From Propionibacteriaceae bacterium (GTDB taxonomy: Bacteria; Actinomycetota; Actinomycetes; Propionibacteriales; Propionibacteriaceae): a DNA stretch of 64,000 nt. Positions 45,901 through 54,388 of the stretch are shown in pieces (position 1 is the stretch's first letter; each line of letters starts with the position of its first letter). The stretch is taken from contig JAITVK010000018.1 in the NCBI GenBank assembly GCA_031285845.1, forward strand, positions 124,001 through 188,000. The letters run 5' to 3'. The notes below the pieces were generated by a model. It was given only the letters and a program-made list of their open reading frames with translations, was not told where the DNA came from and searched no databases. The position numbers and the translations under genes were made by a program.

Positions 45901-46444
45901 CGGCGACGTCGGGTTCGACCTCTACTTGAGACTGGTGGGGGAGGCGGTCGCGGAATATAAGAGTGGTTCGGTGGCCGAAGTCGAGCCGGACATGCGCATC
46001 GAGTTGCCAGTCGAGGCTCATCTGCCCGGGGACTACATCGACTCGGAGCGACTGCGTTTGGAGATGTACCGGCGGATCGCCGCAGCGGTCAACGACGAGC
46101 AATTGGGTGAGGTGGTGGCCGAGCTGACCGACCGCTACGGCGAGCCGCCCACGACCGTACGTGCGCTGATCGACATCGCGGCGTTTCGGATTCGCGCCCG
46201 CGAGGCGGGGGTGGTCGAGGTGGTCGCCCAGGGCAAGCACATCCGTTTCACGCCCAAGCAGCCGCTGCCGGAGTCGCGACGGGCGCGGTTGGCGAGAATG
46301 TATCCCGGCTCGATCGTCAAACCGGAAGGCCACGTGTTGGTCGTCTCGCCGACCAGCGACGGTTTTCCGATCGTTACGCTCAAGAACGCGGAGCTTCTGG
46401 CCTGGGTCAGCCAGGTCGTGGCGTCGATCTTTGCCACCGACTGA
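42956..46444 (+). CDS. mfd: Transcription-repair coupling factor
   Basis: A 1162-residue SF2 translocase that removes stalled RNA polymerase and recruits UvrA. In order: UvrB-like domains 1a/2/1b, the RNA polymerase-interaction domain (GDLVVHDSHGVGRYVEM near 490-510), the helicase with Walker A GDVGYGKTE (about 643-651) and DEEQ (about 743-746), and the C-terminal TRCF domain. TAATCT at 42944-42949 lies 6 nt before the ATG, so the message is likely leaderless; no ribosome site is seen. Confidence 0.96.
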   Translation: MHGLTRLLLRDDTIREAVEAVDPGSSGDLICLEQIRPFLIAAICQQTPTVAVTSTYRQAEALTAMVAGLIGEDQVAYYPAWETLPHERLSPRSDTVGRRLEVLRRLSGNGEAPPPRVVVAPVRSLLQPQVKGLGSMSPVRIRTGATYQIQDLPTALVQAGYVRTDLVERRGQFAIRGGILDLFSPTTDSPVRIDFFGDVVEEIRSFSVADQRSTSVVFDEVVATPCREMLLTEQVQARARQLLPHHPELADMLERIGQGHGVEGMEALAPALTDGMEMLTDTLPADTVIVVCDPELVRARAVDLTATSDEFLRASWAAAAEGGSAPIDLGAAAYKSLSDVRQASRARGLGWWSLSPYGSDPDQGSFIVTAQRRATQTRDIQQGVDEVGQATSTGATVVVMTPGRGLAQRFHDLLTESGASAHLVQLADAEPKPGMVSIYQGSLSHGFSVPSLNLEVFTDTELSGTQAADKSTRRLPTRRKKEIDPLTLASGDLVVHDSHGVGRYVEMSTRTMSGVQREYLVIEYAASKRGQPGDRLYVPMDQLNLVSRYVGGEEPSLDRLGGADWNKRKARARKAVREIARELVQLYAARQSVTGFAFSPDTQWQKEMEDSFSFVETPDQLACIDEVKHDMEAITPMDRLICGDVGYGKTEIAVRAAFKAVMDGKQVAVLVPTTLLVQQHFATFAARCAGFPLTLAPLSRFQTAAEEKKTLAGLASGGVDIVIGTHRLLSQDVAFRDLGLVIIDEEQRFGVEHKEALKRLRLDADVLAMSATPIPRTLEMAVTGIRELSVIQTPPEERHPVLTFAGVWDPGQVTAAIRRELAREGQVFYVHNRVESINQAAAKVADLVPDARVGVAHGKMGERELEQVMTDFIDRRFDVLVCTTIIESGLDISTANTLIIERADTMGLSQLHQIRGRVGRGRDRGYAYFFYPPDKVLTATAHDRLATMAANTDLGAGMRIAMRDLEIRGAGNLLGADQSGHIGDVGFDLYLRLVGEAVAEYKSGSVAEVEPDMRIELPVEAHLPGDYIDSERLRLEMYRRIAAAVNDEQLGEVVAELTDRYGEPPTTVRALIDIAAFRIRAREAGVVEVVAQGKHIRFTPKQPLPESRRARLARMYPGSIVKPEGHVLVVSPTSDGFPIVTLKNAELLAWVSQVVASIFATD

Positions 46445-46644
46445 AAACAGGTACAAAGCGATGCCAAATATGTTAGGATCAAGGCGCACGCGTCATAGTG
46501 GTGTGTCATGTAAGATAGCTCCCGCTGTAGTCGGTTTATGTGGCATAATCCTTGCTACGGGGTAGGTCTGTTTCAGGCTGCGCCTGTCTGGGCTGATGGT
46601 TGCCACTTTGTCGTGCGCCATCTGTGAAAGGAGTTCGAGTTCGT

Positions 46645-47943
46645 ATGAGTGACGACGCGTACTCGCCTCCGCTCGAGGACGACGCCGAAGGGGCTTTCGA
46701 CGTCCTGACTCACGCCCAAAACTTGGCTGAACGCTTGAAGAAAGAAACTGAAGTTGAGCTGCTGAGCGCGCAGGAACGCTGGGAGTTCCTGATGCGCCAG
46801 AATCAATCGGCCGCCGCGTTGGTCGAGCAGCGTCGTCACGAGTCCGAGGCGGTGGTCTTGGCCGCGATGGATCTGGCCCAGTCGGCCGGAGAATCGATCG
46901 TACGAGACTCGGCCACCAGTGCTCACGGCATCGCCCAAGAGGCTGAGGCCTTCGTCCAAGAGGTGTTGGACCGTGCCCGTCAAGAAGTCGCGTCAGCGCA
47001 GACTCGGGCTCAGGATCGCGAGAAGGCCATCTTCTCGGTCGTGTCCGACTTCGAGTCCGACGCCTACACGCGCATCAGCCAGTATCGCGCCGCAGCTGAA
47101 GCGGAGATCGCGTCGATGAAGCAGGCGATCGAAGCCGAGGCGGTCGAACGTCGTGGTCAGTTGGATCGCGAGGTCTCCGAAGTCTGGAGCGGAGTCGAAG
47201 AAGAACTCCAGCGGGTGTGGGACGCGATGCAGGCCGAGATGGAGGCCACCGGCACCGCCATCGACCAGGCTAAAGCTGAGGCTGAACAAGAGGTCGCCAC
47301 CCTGCGCAAGGAAGCTCAAGCTGAATTCGACGCTCTTATCGCCGATGGCCGTCGTCAAGCCAAAGAACAACTGGATCAGGTCTCGCGCCAGGTGGCAGCG
47401 ACACAGGAGTCGATTCAGGCGCTGGTCTCAGGCGCCCAGACCGAGGCCAACCTGATCAAGAAGGAAGCCGATCGCGACATCGCGACCAAGCGGGCCGAAC
47501 TCAATGAGACCTTCCAGGCCATCATGAGCCGGGCCAAGACGGAGTCTGAGGCCCTGCGCGCCGACGCCAAGCTTGAGTCGGAGACCGTCTTGGCGCAGGC
47601 GAGGAGCAACGCCATCGCGTTGAAGACCCAGACCGAGGAGCGTGTGGCTCGTCAGGAAAGCGCGGCCGCCGAGGCGAGAGCCCGGGCGATGGCGGAGATG
47701 GAAGAGTTGCAGCGTAGCGTTGCCGACCGGGCCGGACGTTCCCGCCAAGAGGCGATCGACGTCGTGGCGCAAGCCAGGCAAGACGCCGAGGCGATTCGAG
47801 GCGAAGTGCGAGAGTACATGGAGCGCGCTCGGATGGAAGCGGCCACGCTGGCGCGTCGCCGCGATAACATAGCTGCACAACTGGGTCAGTTGTCAGGAGT
47901 CATTGAGGCTCTCGCTGTACCGGAGAATCCGGTCGTAAACTAA
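46645..47943 (+). CDS. Long coiled-coil protein, Scy/FilP-like, probable cytoskeletal element
   Basis: 432 residues, almost wholly predicted coiled coil from about residue 15 on, rich in Ala, Glu, Arg and Gln with long runs such as AKAEAEQEVATLRKEAQAEF and ARARAMAEMEELQRSVADR. There is no membrane helix or signal. The composition and neighbour resemble the Streptomyces Scy/FilP pair, which organise polar growth with DivIVA. ATG at 46645 follows AAAGGAG (11-nt spacing). A 200-nt AT-richer gap separates it from mfd, so it likely has its own promoter. The function is inferred from architecture only. Confidence 0.65.
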   Translation: MSDDAYSPPLEDDAEGAFDVLTHAQNLAERLKKETEVELLSAQERWEFLMRQNQSAAALVEQRRHESEAVVLAAMDLAQSAGESIVRDSATSAHGIAQEAEAFVQEVLDRARQEVASAQTRAQDREKAIFSVVSDFESDAYTRISQYRAAAEAEIASMKQAIEAEAVERRGQLDREVSEVWSGVEEELQRVWDAMQAEMEATGTAIDQAKAEAEQEVATLRKEAQAEFDALIADGRRQAKEQLDQVSRQVAATQESIQALVSGAQTEANLIKKEADRDIATKRAELNETFQAIMSRAKTESEALRADAKLESETVLAQARSNAIALKTQTEERVARQESAAAEARARAMAEMEELQRSVADRAGRSRQEAIDVVAQARQDAEAIRGEVREYMERARMEAATLARRRDNIAAQLGQLSGVIEALAVPENPVVN

Positions 47944-47970
47944 CTACTACGAGAAAGAGATTGAGGACTA

Positions 47971-48948
47971 ATGCCCACATTTCGGATGATCCTTCGGGGG
48001 TATGATCCCGAGGAAGTCAACGCCGCATTCGAGGATTTGACCAAAGAATTGGAGGCTGCGCGCACGACATCGAACGGTCAGGACGCCGATGTGAGCGAGC
48101 TGCAGGCCACCGTCGACCAGTTGCAGCAGGAGCTGGACGAGATGTCGCTCTACACAGCCGATCTGGAGGAGCGTGCCGCCCAGGCCCCCAAGCCTCCGAC
48201 CTTCGACGATCTAGGTTCGAGGATCTCGCAGATGCTGTCCTTGGCTCAGGCCGAGAGCCAGGATGTGCGCTCGACCGCCAAGAGCGAGGCTGAGAAGCTG
48301 ACCTTGGACACGCAGTCCGCTGTTGAACAGTCCCGCGCCGACGCCGAGGCCTACGCCTCAGAGGTGCGTACGAAGGCTGACTCTGAGGCCACGCGCATCA
48401 TCACCCAGGCTCAGCGCGAAGCCGAGGGCATCCTCGATCAGGCTGATCGCGAGGCCCTGGCCCGTCGTGAAGAGGCCGAGGCCATCTACGAGAACCAGCG
48501 TGCGCGCGCTGCCGTCGCCGCCGCCGACTTCGAGAAGACGCTGGCTGAGCGTCGCGACGAGGCCGCCAAGGACTTCGCCAGCCAGATGAAGGCTCAGGAC
48601 GAGGCGATGCAGCGGGCTGAGGAGTCGTTGTATGCCATCCAGGAGGAGGCCGAACGCTACAAGGCCGAGGCTCAGGAGCAGGCTGACGCGACGATCAAGG
48701 ACGCCAACAACCAAGGCAACGAGATCCTGAAGCAGGCCAAGGCCGCCGCCGAGCGGATTCGTCGTGAGTCTGAGCGTGAGGTTCAGGCCGCTAGCGCTCG
48801 CCGCGACGCCATCACCTTGCAGTTGAGCAACGTGCGTCAGATGCTGGCGACCATGGGTGTGGCCCCGCAGTTGAGCGACGAGGACATGGTCGAGTCCTCG
48901 GTTGCCGCCGCTGGCGTCGAGGTTTCCGAAGACGACGATTGGCAGTGA
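47971..48948 (+). CDS. DivIVA-domain coiled-coil protein
   Basis: 325 residues. The N-terminus FRMILRGYDPEEVNAAFEDL matches the DivIVA-type membrane-binding motif (RGYDxxEVD). A second helix block begins near LGSRISQMLSLAQAESQDV, and a long hendecad-like coiled coil (QAQREAEGILDQADREAL and similar) reaches residue 290, with an acidic tail (EVSEDDDWQ). It starts 27 nt after the previous coiled-coil gene behind GAAAGAGA, and both end at the terminator at 49019. Likely works at cell poles or division sites with its neighbour. It is not the Wag31 orthologue by position. Confidence 0.75.
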   Translation: MPTFRMILRGYDPEEVNAAFEDLTKELEAARTTSNGQDADVSELQATVDQLQQELDEMSLYTADLEERAAQAPKPPTFDDLGSRISQMLSLAQAESQDVRSTAKSEAEKLTLDTQSAVEQSRADAEAYASEVRTKADSEATRIITQAQREAEGILDQADREALARREEAEAIYENQRARAAVAAADFEKTLAERRDEAAKDFASQMKAQDEAMQRAEESLYAIQEEAERYKAEAQEQADATIKDANNQGNEILKQAKAAAERIRRESEREVQAASARRDAITLQLSNVRQMLATMGVAPQLSDEDMVESSVAAAGVEVSEDDDWQ

Positions 48949-49018
48949 TCCACTGACCTGAGCCGGAGCACCGCGCTTCGCGGCCTATCCCGGATCGACA
49001 CGAGACAACTGACTCAAG

Positions 49019-49063
49019 CGACGTGTGTTTGGCCCTGAACGGGGCCAGGCACACGTCGTTTTT
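49019..49063 (+). terminator. Intrinsic terminator after the coiled-coil operon
   Basis: CGACGTGTG (49019-49027) pairs with CACACGTCG (49050-49058), with further inner GC pairs (GGCCC/GGGCC), and is followed by TTTTTC (49059-49064). A classical rho-independent terminator. Confidence 0.9.
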
Positions 49064-49131
49064 CGTCACTGTGGGGCTGTTCGGGCCACGTCTGTTCTGC
49101 GGAGGCGACGACGAACCGTAGACTGGCGCTC

Positions 49132-50205
49132 ATGAACTACGCGGTCATCATGGCTGGAGGATCGGGCACCCGTCTGTGGCCCCTGTCACGTCGGGGTATG
49201 CCGAAGCAGTTGTTGCCTCTGATCGAGGGTCGCTCCCTGCTGCAGTTGGCGTACGAGCGCGCCGCGCTGGTGGTCGATCCTGATCGGATCCTGGTGTGCG
49301 CCTCAGCCTCGTACGCCGATGTCATCGGCGATCAACTGCCCCAACTGCCACGGTCGAACATGCTGTGCGAACCGGTCGGGCGCGATTCGTTGGCCGCCAT
49401 CGCTTGGTCGGTGGCCACGATCGCCCGACGTGATCCGAGCGCGGTCGTGGCGATCCTCAGCGCCGATCAGACGATCACCCCGCTCAGCGCGTTCGCGGAC
49501 ACCATGGCTCGCGCCTTCCAGGCCGCCAGCGACGACGACCAGGGGTTGGTGACCCTCGGAGTGGTCCCCACCAGCGCGCACACCGGCTTTGGGTACGTCC
49601 ACGTGGCAGACGCCGTCAGTGCCGACGGGTTGGTCCATCGTGTGGGGCGGTTCGCGGAGAAGCCGAGCCTTGAGGTGGCGCAGCGTTATCTGAGTGAAGG
49701 GGATTGGTGGTGGAACTCGGGGATCTTCGTGTGGCAGGCGAAGACCTTCATGGCTCAGGTGGAGCTGTTCCAACCTGAGATGGCAGCCCAGATCGGTCGT
49801 CTGGTGTCTGAACCGGAGTTGATCGACCAGGTGTATCCGACTTTGAACCGCGTCTCGGTCGATTACGCGATCATGGAGCCGGTGTCTCAGGGGCGGGGCA
49901 CGGCCCACGTCCTCAGTGTCGCCCTGAATGCCCGGTGGACCGATGTCGGTGGCTTCGCCGCCTTGGCCGGTCAGCTTCCCGCAGATGAGGACAACAACGT
50001 CCTTCGGGGAACCGTGGTGGCTTTGGAGTGCTCGGACACGTTGGTGCTCAGCGATGATCCGGAGCATCTGGTGGCGGTGGCCGGGTTGAAAGACATGATC
50101 GTCGTCCAGGAGGGCAACGTCACCTTGGTGTGCGCGATCCAGGCGGCCCAATCGATCAAGCAGTTGGTCGAGCTGGCTCGTGAGGCCGGTGAGCAGTATG
50201 TCTAA
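49132..50205 (+). CDS. manC: Mannose-1-phosphate guanylyltransferase
   Basis: 357 residues; makes GDP-mannose for mannosylated lipids and glycans. The nucleotidyltransferase signature AGGSGTRLWPLSR is at 8-20, followed by FAEKP and WNSGIFVW. The type II isomerase domain of bifunctional ManC is absent, so only transferase activity is expected. TAGACT at 49119-49124 lies 7 nt before the ATG, a leaderless geometry. The mannose-phosphate mutase ManB and the isomerase-like TobH are encoded 6.5-9 kb downstream. Confidence 0.93.
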   Translation: MNYAVIMAGGSGTRLWPLSRRGMPKQLLPLIEGRSLLQLAYERAALVVDPDRILVCASASYADVIGDQLPQLPRSNMLCEPVGRDSLAAIAWSVATIARRDPSAVVAILSADQTITPLSAFADTMARAFQAASDDDQGLVTLGVVPTSAHTGFGYVHVADAVSADGLVHRVGRFAEKPSLEVAQRYLSEGDWWWNSGIFVWQAKTFMAQVELFQPEMAAQIGRLVSEPELIDQVYPTLNRVSVDYAIMEPVSQGRGTAHVLSVALNARWTDVGGFAALAGQLPADEDNNVLRGTVVALECSDTLVLSDDPEHLVAVAGLKDMIVVQEGNVTLVCAIQAAQSIKQLVELAREAGEQYV

Positions 50206-50614
50206 GTCTGGTCGGTCCGTTTGGCCGCGTGTCGTGGCTTTCGGGATCGCGTTCGTGGTGATCGTGATCGCCGCCATGGCTTTGTGGTTCTCACCTTCCG
50301 CTTCGGCTGGACCGGCGGTTTGGCTGGGGCTGAGCGCGGCCAGGATGGTCCTGCTGGGTGCGGTCGTCGTCGGTTTCGCCCTCGCCAGCGTGGTGATTCT
50401 GCGCTCGCCGAGGTTGAAGCCGACCGCGGCCAGCCGACCGCCGTCGCTCGCCCAGGTCGTCGCGCCGCAGGCCCCGACGGTCGCCGAGGAACAGCCGGGG
50501 AACGCCGAGCGGCCGGCAGTGGTTCACCACAGTCCGGTCGTCCCGCGGCAGGAGGCCCAAGGTCGCGGTTGGCTGCGGGCGGCGGACCTGGCTGCTCGCA
50601 AATCGCAGGAGTGA
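50198..50614 (+). CDS. Small two-helix membrane protein, function unknown
   Basis: 138 residues. Two membrane helices (VVAFGIAFVVIVIAAMALWF and a second near residues 50-70) are followed by a Pro/Ala-rich, probably disordered cytoplasmic or external tail of about 65 residues. ATG at 50198 overlaps the last codons of manC, so it is coupled to manC. No family recognised. Confidence 0.7.
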   Translation: MSKSGRSVWPRVVAFGIAFVVIVIAAMALWFSPSASAGPAVWLGLSAARMVLLGAVVVGFALASVVILRSPRLKPTAASRPPSLAQVVAPQAPTVAEEQPGNAERPAVVHHSPVVPRQEAQGRGWLRAADLAARKSQE

Positions 50615-51016
50615 TCGGTCGCCGTCGATGGTCGAGCCAACCGCCGGGGCAGCAGTCGCCAACCAGCGAAGGCGGCGGCGTGGTAGATGAGGCGCCACCA
50701 GCGCCATCGACGGTCAAGTCAGCCGCACAGGAGCAGTCGCAGCGGCGCACAAGCGGGCGGACACGACAATTCGTGGCGATTCTTGGCCCATCTGGTGAAA
50801 TATAGATGTCAGAGTTGACGGAACCGGAGTCACACTGGTGTAATTTCTGTGGAAGGTCTCACAATTGGGTGCAGCGGACAGGCGACGGTTCACCGCTCAG
50901 GAGGTCATCGCGCGACCAGGGAGGCGGACGAAAGTCTGTGAATGAGCGTGGTGGTCAAACCGGTGTGTCGTCACCCCAGATGTTTGGCCGGCACGACACG
51001 TGATGGGAAGGCTGAG
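50615..51016. other. Intergenic region and leader of whiB
   Basis: Holds the whiB promoter (50815-50844) and a predicted leader of about 165 nt. A 65-codon frame at 50806-51003 spans the promoter and is unlikely to be a gene. No other feature is seen in the first 190 bases. Confidence 0.5.
50815..50844 (+). promoter_or_regulatory. Promoter of the whiB2-like gene
   Basis: TTGACG (50815-50820), 18 bp, TGTAAT (50839-50844). A good match to a sigma-70-type promoter; the region around it is AT-richer than its surroundings. Confidence 0.55.
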
Positions 51017-51274
51017 ATGTCGAGTATGTTGACGTTGGTCACACAGACCGAGGAAGACGCGAGTGCGTGGCAAGCGCGAGCTCTGTGTGCCCAGACCGAC
51101 CCTGAGGCTTTTTTCCCTGAGAAGGGTGGTTCGACCCGAGAGGCGAAGAGCGTGTGCCGAGGCTGCGAAGTCCGGCAGGAGTGTCTCGAATACGCCTTGG
51201 CCCACGATGAACGGTACGGGATCTGGGGTGGCCTGAGCGAGCGCGAACGGCGTAAGCTAAGGCACCGAGCATGA
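51017..51274 (+). CDS. whiB2: WhiB-family iron-sulfur transcription factor, WhiB2/WhmD type
   Basis: 85 residues with the four cluster cysteines Cys24, Cys47, Cys50 and Cys56 (CxxC in CRGC) and the GIWGG turn at 68-72 followed by SERERRKLRHR. WhiB proteins bind a [4Fe-4S] cluster and the primary sigma factor. The WhiB2/WhmD branch is required for septation in mycobacteria and streptomycetes (WhiB). The WhiB2 assignment is backed by the neighbouring DUF3499, manB and TobH genes, the same set as in mycobacteria. GGAAGG precedes the ATG. Confidence 0.9.
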   Translation: MSSMLTLVTQTEEDASAWQARALCAQTDPEAFFPEKGGSTREAKSVCRGCEVRQECLEYALAHDERYGIWGGLSERERRKLRHRA

Positions 51275-51304
51275 CAGAGTGCTTGTGCTGATCGTTAGGG
51301 CCTT

Positions 51305-54300
51305 ATGACTCACACCGACGGCTGGAGCTGGTTCGATGCACCCGAACTCAGTGATGTCGATCTCAGCGGTCACACGGTGACCGCCGTTCTTGTTTGCCGC
51401 AACGCTGGTTCGTGGTTGAATGCCACCTTGGCCGGTCTGGGTCAATCTGACCGCCGCCCCGATGTCATCGTCGCGGTCGACAATGAGTCGTCAGACAACA
51501 CTGCCGAACTGCTTGATCAGGCGTACGACGCCGGTTTGATCGACCACATCGTCCAAGGCAAAGCCAGCGCCACTTTCGGTCAGGCTGTGGAGCGGGCGAT
51601 GAGCGTGGTCGACGTTCCCACGCAATGGATTTGGCTGCTGCACGACGACGCGGTGCCCGACCACGCGGCCTTGACTGAACTGGTCACACTGGCCGCGCGA
51701 ACCCCCCGACTGGCGATCGCGGTGCCCCTGCTGGTGCGCCCGTCACGACGCAGCCACGCCGCTCGTACCTTGGAGGTCGGAGCGACCATCTCAGGTTCGG
51801 GACGTCGAGCGTTGTCGGTCGAACCGGACGAGGTCGCCCAAGGACAGTACGAGTCGAAGTCGGTCTTGGGCGGATCGACCTGCGGCATGCTGGTGCGATG
51901 GAGTTCGCTGGAGCAGATCGGTGGCTTCGATCCCTGTATCGCCGGTTATCGTGACGGGGTCGACATCGGGTGGCGGGTCCAACTGATCGACCAATGGGTG
52001 TTGACCTGTCCGACGGCCGTCATCGTCCACCGTCAAGCCGGGCGGTCCGAGATTCGCCCAGGGACGATGGCCAGCCGCGCCGGTCGTAGCGAGGCCGCCT
52101 GGGATCGTCTGATGGGGCTTCGGCTGGTCGGCGCGCACGCCCACGGCGTGGGGAAGTTCCTGCTGTTGGCTCGAGTGACGGTGGTGTGTCTGGTCTCAGC
52201 GCTGGTCTATCTGTTGGGGCGGGTTCCCGACCATGCTAAGGACGAGGTCGAGGCCTGGTCGGACTTCGTCTTCCATTCACGCAAACCGGTCGCCAAGTTG
52301 CGCAAGAAGGTCATGAAACTGGCCCGCGGCAACAAGAACGCTTATCGGGTACGCTCACTGCGCCCCACCTTGGGCTCCGTGGTCGAAGAGGGGTTCCAGT
52401 CGCTGGCCCGCTGGTTCCATGAGCAGTTCAGTCCGAACAGCGACGCCGAGATGACGCTCGACGACCTGCTTGGCGACGAGTTCACTCGTCGGATTGGGGA
52501 TGGTAAGAAGCGGGTCCCTGCCATCGTGTGGCTGCTGGTGGTGGTCGGCGGCGTGGCCGCGATGGTCCGCCATCTGTACGCTTCTGGCGCGGTGACTGCG
52601 TCAGGTCTGCTCGGCCCACCGGCGTCACTGTCCCAAGCCTTCGATTTGGCCATGTCAACGCCGGGCAAATCTCAGCCGTGGCTGTTGGTCAGTGCCGCGT
52701 TGTCCGCGTTGTCGATCAAACCGGAGTGGCTGCCCGTGGTCACGTTGGTGGCCGCGTTCCCGATCACGATGCTGATCGCGGTGTGGTTCTGCCGTCATCG
52801 GATCCACCACGGGACTCTGCGGTGGCTGACCTGCGCCGGTTATGCCTGTTTGCCGTTGCTGATGGGCGCGGGCAATCGGGGTTCGCTGTGGCTGATCGGC
52901 TTCGCCATGGTGCTGCCGTTCGCCGCTGAGTGGGTGTCCCGGCTCAGTCAGCCCTGGATGGGCGCCCGCTCGTTGCAGGGTTTGGCCGGTTTGGCGCTGA
53001 GCGCGGTGGTCATGATGGCCATCATTCCGGTCTTGTGGCTGCCGTTGGCCGCCATCGCTTTGATCATCGCCGCTTACGCCGGTGGTTCCGCTCGAATCGC
53101 TCGGGTCGGGGTGGCTGTGATCGTGCCGTTGGTCTTCTGGGCTCAAGCGGTCCCCGAGTGGGTACGTACCCCGGCGCGCCTGTTCCTGCCGCCTGAGCCG
53201 ATGCTGAATCCCGCTCCGGGGACTTGGCAACTGTTGCTGGCTCGTCCCACAGAGGTTGGGGTTCCACCGCTGTGGTTGTCGATCGCTGTGATGGCGGTGG
53301 TGTGGATCGGTCTGATCGTGGTGTTGGTCCAGCGCTCGTGGCGTCGTTGGGCCGCAGTCGCCGGTCTGGCGTCGATCGCCGTGGCGGTGGCCTGGACCCA
53401 TCTGTCGTACACCGTCGACCAGGTCAGCGTCTTCACCGATGTCAGCCCCTGGTTGCTGGTCGGCTTCGCCACGATCGTGTTCACCTTCGTCTCCTGGGTC
53501 GATCAGACCTTGGGTTCGCTCGAAGGCCGTGATTTCGGCGGCAAGCAGGCCCTGGTGGGGTTGTTGTCGCTGCTGCTGATCCTCAGCTTCGTGATGGGAG
53601 CGGGCTGGGTCGTCGTGGCGGGAATGGAGGGGATCCAGCGTGGCTCTGGTTCCCAGATCCCCGAATACTTGGCCCAGAACGAGATCGATCTGGACACCGC
53701 CACGTTGGTGATCGACGCCGCGCAGGGCGGATGGACGATCAGGTCCGGTGGACAAACGCTGTGGGGGCAGGGGTCTTTCCGCTCTGGGCTGTTGGGATCC
53801 GACACTGCCACCAGCGAGGTCGAGCAGATCGTCGCCAAGGCGTTGGCCGGCCGATCCGATGACGCGGTCGCCGAACAGTTGGCCACCTTCGGGGTCAGCA
53901 CAGTCGTGGTGTTCAACCCCAGTCACGGCATCGTCGAAGCCCTCGACGCCACCGCCGGCTTCCAGTCGTCGAGCGCCTCGGAGACCACCGCGGTGTGGAA
54001 TGTGACACTGAACTCCGCTTTGTCGGTGGCGACCGCCCCGACCAGGCGATCACTGGTCACGGTCGGATCGCCTCCGACGTACCTGAACGCTTCGGATCAG
54101 ATCAAACCCGATTCGCCTAGAACCTTGGTGTTGGCCACGGTTCCGGACAAATCCTTGAAGGTGTACGTCGGCGATGTCGAGGCCACCCCGGTCGAATCGG
54201 GCGACTGGCGGGCGGCGTACGCGCTGGGCAGCGCCTCCGGGCCGATTCGGCTGGTCCACGCCACGGAGTACAGCTGGATCGGTTGGGTCCAGCTAGCCGT

Positions 54301-54388
54301 GGTCGTCCTGCTGATGATCTTCGTCTTCCCGCCGCTGTCCGAAGAGTCCTCGGACGCTCCGAGGTACCAGTTGAGGAGTGCCCGATGA
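51305..54388 (+). CDS. GT2 glycosyltransferase with large multi-pass membrane domain
   Basis: 1027 residues. Residues 25-270 are a GT-A glycosyltransferase domain with VAVDNESSDNT, the DXD-like HDDA at 113-116 and GGSTCGMLV / GYRDGVDIGWRV acceptor-side blocks. At least ten membrane helices follow between residues 290 and 780. A soluble, probably extracytoplasmic domain of about 200 residues comes next, with a final helix before the C-terminus. Such proteins next to WhiB2 and DUF5719 are conserved in actinobacteria, but the glycan they build is not defined. Its stop overlaps the next start (ATGA at 54385). Confidence 0.85.
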   Translation: MTHTDGWSWFDAPELSDVDLSGHTVTAVLVCRNAGSWLNATLAGLGQSDRRPDVIVAVDNESSDNTAELLDQAYDAGLIDHIVQGKASATFGQAVERAMSVVDVPTQWIWLLHDDAVPDHAALTELVTLAARTPRLAIAVPLLVRPSRRSHAARTLEVGATISGSGRRALSVEPDEVAQGQYESKSVLGGSTCGMLVRWSSLEQIGGFDPCIAGYRDGVDIGWRVQLIDQWVLTCPTAVIVHRQAGRSEIRPGTMASRAGRSEAAWDRLMGLRLVGAHAHGVGKFLLLARVTVVCLVSALVYLLGRVPDHAKDEVEAWSDFVFHSRKPVAKLRKKVMKLARGNKNAYRVRSLRPTLGSVVEEGFQSLARWFHEQFSPNSDAEMTLDDLLGDEFTRRIGDGKKRVPAIVWLLVVVGGVAAMVRHLYASGAVTASGLLGPPASLSQAFDLAMSTPGKSQPWLLVSAALSALSIKPEWLPVVTLVAAFPITMLIAVWFCRHRIHHGTLRWLTCAGYACLPLLMGAGNRGSLWLIGFAMVLPFAAEWVSRLSQPWMGARSLQGLAGLALSAVVMMAIIPVLWLPLAAIALIIAAYAGGSARIARVGVAVIVPLVFWAQAVPEWVRTPARLFLPPEPMLNPAPGTWQLLLARPTEVGVPPLWLSIAVMAVVWIGLIVVLVQRSWRRWAAVAGLASIAVAVAWTHLSYTVDQVSVFTDVSPWLLVGFATIVFTFVSWVDQTLGSLEGRDFGGKQALVGLLSLLLILSFVMGAGWVVVAGMEGIQRGSGSQIPEYLAQNEIDLDTATLVIDAAQGGWTIRSGGQTLWGQGSFRSGLLGSDTATSEVEQIVAKALAGRSDDAVAEQLATFGVSTVVVFNPSHGIVEALDATAGFQSSSASETTAVWNVTLNSALSVATAPTRRSLVTVGSPPTYLNASDQIKPDSPRTLVLATVPDKSLKVYVGDVEATPVESGDWRAAYALGSASGPIRLVHATEYSWIGWVQLAVVVLLMIFVFPPLSEESSDAPRYQLRSAR

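Noticed and set aside
50806..51003. A 65-codon frame with a CxxC motif (WCNFCGRSHNW) upstream of whiB
   Set aside because: The predicted whiB promoter -10 lies inside it, there is no ribosome site, and the rest is low-complexity basic sequence.
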